Part shown: piece after piece, positions 61,055-64,000 of the stretch
Position numbering within the stretch: the stretch's first letter is position 1
Layout: the number at the start of each line of letters is the position of its first letter
Assembly (NCBI GenBank): GCA_965246835.1
Contig: CBDFFQ010000002.1
Coordinates: 310,001-374,000 of the forward strand
Reading direction: 5' to 3'
Origin: JANPPS01 sp965246835
GTDB lineage: Bacteria > Pseudomonadota > Alphaproteobacteria > Acetobacterales > Acetobacteraceae
DNA: 64,000 nucleotides
Made by a program: the position numbers and the translations under genes
Notes under the pieces: model-generated
Told to the model about the DNA's origin: nothing
The model's input: only the letters and a program-made list of their open reading frames with translations
The model's database searches: none

Positions 61055-61228
61055 ATGCGCCAGATCGCCGTCATCACGCTAACCATGCTGCTCGCTGCTT
61101 GCGCGGCGGAGCGGCCGCAGTCCACCACGACTCCAGGCCTGGAAACCGGCATCACGGCAAACAATGGCGGCGGGACCACTACCCTCAACAACAATCCCAA
61201 CGTTGGGATCACGACACGGGTGCGGTAG
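61055..61228 (+). CDS. Small lipoprotein, 57 residues
   Basis: MRQIAVITLTMLLAAC is a clear lipoprotein signal with lipobox LLAAC. The mature part of about 42 residues is rich in Thr, Asn and Gly (GITANNGGGTTTLNNNP) and has no recognised domain. GAAGGAGAG lies just upstream of ATG 61055. Divergent from the larger lipoprotein gene; its end overlaps the convergent siroheme gene by 20 nt. Function unknown. Confidence 0.75.
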   Translation: MRQIAVITLTMLLAACAAERPQSTTTPGLETGITANNGGGTTTLNNNPNVGITTRVR

Positions 61229-62081
61229 TCACGATTTCGGCCCGCGTCCCGGCGGCCCTCAAAACCTCAAATTCGCCCGGCAGGGGGCCCAGCCGCACCA
61301 CCTTGCGACCGCCCTCGGCGAGCTTGACGAGCTGGCCGGGCTGTTCGAACGCGATACGCTCCGCGTCCCGTCTCGCCATGTCCAGCACCGGTGCCGTGAC
61401 TTCCGCACCATGCACGACCACGTCGGCCTCGCCCATCAACCGGTGCGCCCGCAGGGTCAACAGGTCGGGCTCACGGGGGGCGTCGATCAGATAGACGATC
61501 CCCCGCTCGGGCACGGTTCCGGTCAGCGCCAGCAGCAATTCGGCCCGGGCTGCGGCGTCATCACCGGCAAAGACGAGGTCCGCCACACGGCCGCCCAACG
61601 TCCGCTCCAGCATTCGGCGGCGGGCCACCACATCCGGCAATGCTTCGCGGATCTCGGCCTTGAGACTATCAGCCAGCGCGGCGAGGCGGCCCCAGGCGGG
61701 CGGCAGCATCGCCTCGATCCGGGCCCGAACCAGCCGCGCCAGCACCGGTGCGGCGCCCCCCGTCGATACCGCCACCACCAGCGGGTCCCGGTCGATGACG
61801 GAGGGGGTGATGAAGCTGCACAGATGCGGCTTATCCACCACGTTGACCGGAATGCCGGCTGCTTGCGCGGCCCGGCTCAGCGCCTCCAACTCCGCCACCT
61901 CCGCATCGGCGCCGATGGCCACGGCGCACCCCGCGAGCTGAGCCGGGTCGAAGCGGGGCGCGATCTCCACCAGCGCGCCGGCCCGGACCAGCGCCTCCGC
62001 CTTCCGCTCCGCCACCTCTCCCCCGCCTAAAACGAGGGCGCGGCGGCCGCGGACATCGAGGAAGACCGGGAGGAAGCGCAT
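61209..62081 (-). CDS. Precorrin-2 dehydrogenase/sirohydrochlorin ferrochelatase with truncated methyltransferase tail
   Basis: Protein of 290 residues matching the CysG N-terminal half. The NAD-binding domain has FLPVFLDVRGRRALVLGGGEVAERKAEALVRAGA and VNVVDKPHLCSFITPSVIDRDPLVVAVSTGG; the dimerisation domain follows (about 115-210). It makes siroheme from precorrin-2. After residue about 215 there is a short stretch VYLIDAPREPDLLTLRAHRLMGEADVVVHG like the first 50 residues of the CysG methyltransferase domain, after which the domain is missing. The methyltransferase is supplied by the separate cobA gene at 62344. The key motif GAGPGDPELLT is degenerate here (DAPREPDLLT). Confidence 0.88.
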   Translation of the reverse strand: MRFLPVFLDVRGRRALVLGGGEVAERKAEALVRAGALVEIAPRFDPAQLAGCAVAIGADAEVAELEALSRAAQAAGIPVNVVDKPHLCSFITPSVIDRDPLVVAVSTGGAAPVLARLVRARIEAMLPPAWGRLAALADSLKAEIREALPDVVARRRMLERTLGGRVADLVFAGDDAAARAELLLALTGTVPERGIVYLIDAPREPDLLTLRAHRLMGEADVVVHGAEVTAPVLDMARRDAERIAFEQPGQLVKLAEGGRKVVRLGPLPGEFEVLRAAGTRAEIVTTAPVS

Positions 62082-62087
62082 AGGGTC

Positions 62088-62250
62088 AGAGACCGTTTGA
62101 GAATGCGCTACGGCGGGCCAGAGGCGCCATGGGCGCCGCCCGGCGTGGGTTTTCGAGCACCGCAGCGCAGCGGCCGTTTGGGCCGTGAGCAGCGGAGCGC
62201 AGAAAAGCCGCGTCGGATGGCCGCCGTAGTAGCATTGTCGGACGGTCTCT
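62088..62250. repeat. MITE-like palindromic element
   Basis: Terminal inverted repeats AGAGACCGT at 62088-62096 and ACGGTCTCT at 62242-62250 continue inward as imperfect complements for about 33 nt (ATGC-CTACGGCGG core). Inner arms also pair partly around a GGCCGTTTGGGCC centre (about 62170-62185). The full 163 bp can fold into one long hairpin. It lies between the siroheme gene and a small membrane protein gene, with no coding potential I can support. Confidence 0.7.
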
Positions 62251-62357
62251 CAGAGAAGTAGCGCGAGCCCCGCCAATACCACAACCGTCAGCACCGCCAC
62301 GAGCCATGCCGGACGGGTCGGCTCATCGATGTCGTGCACGGCTTCAAGAGCTGGCAT
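62250..62357 (-). CDS. 35-residue membrane protein coupled to cobA
   Basis: A short frame starting MPALEAVHDIDEPTRPAW and ending in a hydrophobic span VVVLAGLALLL. ATG 62357 lies 14 nt inside the end of the cobA gene on the same strand, so it would be translated by coupling. The stop codon touches the MITE-like palindrome. I do not recognise the family. One membrane helix with a short acidic N-terminus is all that can be said. Confidence 0.5.
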   Translation of the reverse strand: MPALEAVHDIDEPTRPAWLVAVLTVVVLAGLALLL

Positions 62358-63126
62358 GCAACGCCTCCCTGATCAGGACGTCATCCGCGTCGGCGCGGGT
62401 GCCTCGCGCGGCCTCCCCCACGATCACCAGCGCCGGCGCCGGCATCGCGGCCCGGCGCACATCGAGGGTGCAGGCCCCGAGCGTCGTCCGCAGCACCCGC
62501 TGACCCGGCAACGTCGCGCGGGACACGACGGCCACAGGTGTTCCGGGATCGCGCCCGGCGGCCAGCAAGGTCAGCGCCACGCGGTCCAACCGGGACAGCG
62601 CCATGTAGGCCACGACGGTGCCGCCGCCCCGCGCCGCCTGCTCCCACTCGGCGCCGGACTCGACACCCTCGGCGCCGTGCCCGGTCACGAAGGTGGCGCT
62701 GCGGGCGGCGCCCCGGAGCGTGAGCGGGATGCCGGCCACGGCGGCCGCGGCGGAGGCGGCGGTCACGCCCGGCACGATGATCCAGGCAATGCCGGCTGCG
62801 TCCAACGCCGCCAGCTCTTCCCCGGTCCGACCGAACAGGGAGGGATCGCCGCCCTTCAATCGAACCACGCGATGGCCGGCGTTCGCAGCCTCCACCAGGG
62901 CGGCGCCGATCTCGGATTGGCTCATTGCGGCGTGGCCCTTGCGCTTGCCCACATCAACCAAGCGCGCGCCGCGCCCGGCCTGGCGCAGCACGCCGGGGCC
63001 CGGGAGGGCGTCATGGAATATGACATCTGCCGCCCGCAGCGCGTCCACGGCACGGACCGTCAGCAGCTCCGGATCGCCCGGCCCGGCGCCGACCAGCCAG
63101 ACCGTGCCGGGGGAGGGCCCGCTCAT
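62344..63126 (-). CDS. cobA: Uroporphyrinogen-III C-methyltransferase
   Basis: SUMT of 260 residues. VWLVGAGPGDPELLTVRAVDALRAADVIFHDAL at the start, VDVGKRKGHAAMSQSEIGAALV, VRLKGGDPSLFGRTGEEL, VPGVTAASAAAAVAGIPLTLR and TVVAYMALSRL. It uses S-adenosylmethionine to make precorrin-2, the siroheme and cobalamin precursor. ATG 63126 overlaps the sulfite reductase stop (ATGA), which points to siroheme supply for that enzyme. Confidence 0.94.
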   Translation of the reverse strand: MSGPSPGTVWLVGAGPGDPELLTVRAVDALRAADVIFHDALPGPGVLRQAGRGARLVDVGKRKGHAAMSQSEIGAALVEAANAGHRVVRLKGGDPSLFGRTGEELAALDAAGIAWIIVPGVTAASAAAAVAGIPLTLRGAARSATFVTGHGAEGVESGAEWEQAARGGGTVVAYMALSRLDRVALTLLAAGRDPGTPVAVVSRATLPGQRVLRTTLGACTLDVRRAAMPAPALVIVGEAARGTRADADDVLIREALHASS

Positions 63127-64000
63127 GCCGCGATCGCCGGGTCGAGATCCGCGTGGAACTGGTTGCCGGCCAACGTCGGCTGGATATGGCCGCGGCGGAT
63201 CACGAAGTCGCCGAAATGCTCGCCTTCCTCCCGTCCGAGCGCCCATTCCTGCAACAAGGGCGTGAGTGCCGCCAGGATACCGTCCTGGTCCACGTCGCGC
63301 CGATACAGCTTGTTGAGCCGCGTGCCGTCGAACGCGCCGCCGAGATAGAGGTGATAGCGGCCGGGTCCACGGCCCACGAGCGCGATCTCCGCCATGTAGG
63401 GCCGGGCGCAGCCATTGGGGCAGCCGGTCATGCGCAGCACCAATTCGTCCGGGCCAAGGCCGGCTGCGTCCATCACCTCGTCCAGCGCGGTGATCAGGCT
63501 TGGCAGATACCGCTCGCTCTCGGCAAGGGCCAGGCCGCAAGTCGGCAGTGCGACGCAGGCCATGCTGTTGCGGCGGAGCGCGGAGGCGCTGTCCAGCAGG
63601 CCATGCCGGGCCAGGATGCCCTCGATCGCCGGTTTTTCCTCCGCGGGCACGCCGGCCACGATCAGGTTCTGGTTCGCAGTCAGGATAAACTCGCCCCGGT
63701 GCACGTTGGCAATCTCGCGCAATGCGGTCAGCAGATCGCCTTGCACGCGGCCATTCTCGACGAACAGCCCGTAATGCCAGGAGCCATCCGGATCGCCGGC
63801 CCAACCAAGCCGGTCGCCCTGGCCCTCGAACACCACTTGCGGCGCCGGCTGGAACGCGAAGCCGAGCCGGCGCTCCACCTCGGTGCGGAAGGCGTCCACA
63901 CCCATGCGCTCGATGGTGTATTTCAGCCGCGCATGCTTGCGAACGGCGCGGTTACCTTGGTCCCGCTGGGTCGATACCACGGCTTCTGCCACCGCCAGCA
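63123..64000 (-). CDS. Siroheme-dependent nitrite/sulfite reductase, C-terminal part (partial)
   Basis: The visible 292 residues are the C-terminal half of a ferredoxin- or NADPH-dependent sulfite/nitrite reductase hemoprotein. The four cysteines holding the 4Fe-4S/siroheme centre are present in SMACVALPTCGLALAE and MTGCPNGCARPY. The stop at 63123 overlaps the cobA start. The gene continues beyond the right edge. Linkage to siroheme genes and the presence of cysE elsewhere favour assimilatory sulfite reduction. Confidence 0.93.
   Translation of the reverse strand, partial: LAVAEAVVSTQRDQGNRAVRKHARLKYTIERMGVDAFRTEVERRLGFAFQPAPQVVFEGQGDRLGWAGDPDGSWHYGLFVENGRVQGDLLTALREIANVHRGEFILTANQNLIVAGVPAEEKPAIEGILARHGLLDSASALRRNSMACVALPTCGLALAESERYLPSLITALDEVMDAAGLGPDELVLRMTGCPNGCARPYMAEIALVGRGPGRYHLYLGGAFDGTRLNKLYRRDVDQDGILAALTPLLQEWALGREEGEHFGDFVIRRGHIQPTLAGNQFHADLDPAIAA

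Overview
The window is high-GC chromosomal DNA from an alphaproteobacterium. The 16S rRNA signatures, Tat-like signal peptides, several branched-chain amino acid type (Liv) ABC systems and the overall gene content fit Acetobacteraceae/Rhodospirillales. I cannot name a genus from the sequence alone. Almost all genes sit in tight operons with ATGA or TGATG stop/start overlaps. No prophage or CRISPR array is seen; the only autonomous mobile element is one IS3-family copy.

Layout. 1-2696 (minus): ECF sigma factor, small membrane protein, periplasmic metal-sensor-like protein and an outer-membrane efflux lipoprotein cut by the window edge. 2759-9708: a CitE-like lyase divergent from a Liv ABC operon (livG, livF, two tandem substrate-binding proteins, livH, livM). 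9705-15155: HSL-type esterase, acyl-CoA-synthetase/GNAT fusion, EamA transporter, ParA-like ATPase, small secreted protein. 15209-20425: operon of NAD(P)HX repair enzyme, malonyl-CoA decarboxylase and an AceE-like thiamine-diphosphate enzyme. 20443-27053: a complete rRNA operon (16S, tRNA-Ile, tRNA-Ala, 23S, 5S, tRNA-fMet) with visible boxA and processing stems. The 23S gene carries an intervening sequence in helix 45 that encodes a four-helix-bundle protein, and the tRNA-Ile/tRNA-Ala spacer is a short hairpin built from the same terminal sequences.

27065-36255: a two-repeat carboxymuconolactone-decarboxylase-like gene split by an IS3-family element (4-bp target duplication AGGT, exactly reversible), a Baeyer-Villiger type flavin monooxygenase, and a second Liv operon with an embedded short-chain dehydrogenase. 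36263-39122: tyrosyl-tRNA synthetase, KirBac-like potassium channel, alpha/beta hydrolase. 39418-44030: a sulfur-handling cluster (serine acetyltransferase, two cysteine desulfurases, ferredoxin, MnmA) followed by tRNA-Met. 44107-48801: quinone oxidoreductase, BKACE-family enzyme, a 24-residue membrane protein, a CbpM/CbpA-like chaperone pair, VOC protein and an esterase.

48877-59755: an aryl-polyene-type (type II fatty-acid/polyketide-like) cluster: halogenase-like flavoprotein, ketoreductase, two dehydratases, ketosynthase plus chain-length factor, MMPL exporter, LolA-like protein, acyltransferase, AMP-ligase and acyl carrier protein, with a divergent membrane protein. 59722-64000: two lipoproteins, then siroheme/sulfite-reduction genes (siroheme synthase part with a truncated methyltransferase tail, separate CobA-type methyltransferase, sulfite/nitrite reductase cut by the window edge), with a MITE-like palindrome and a 35-residue membrane protein between them.
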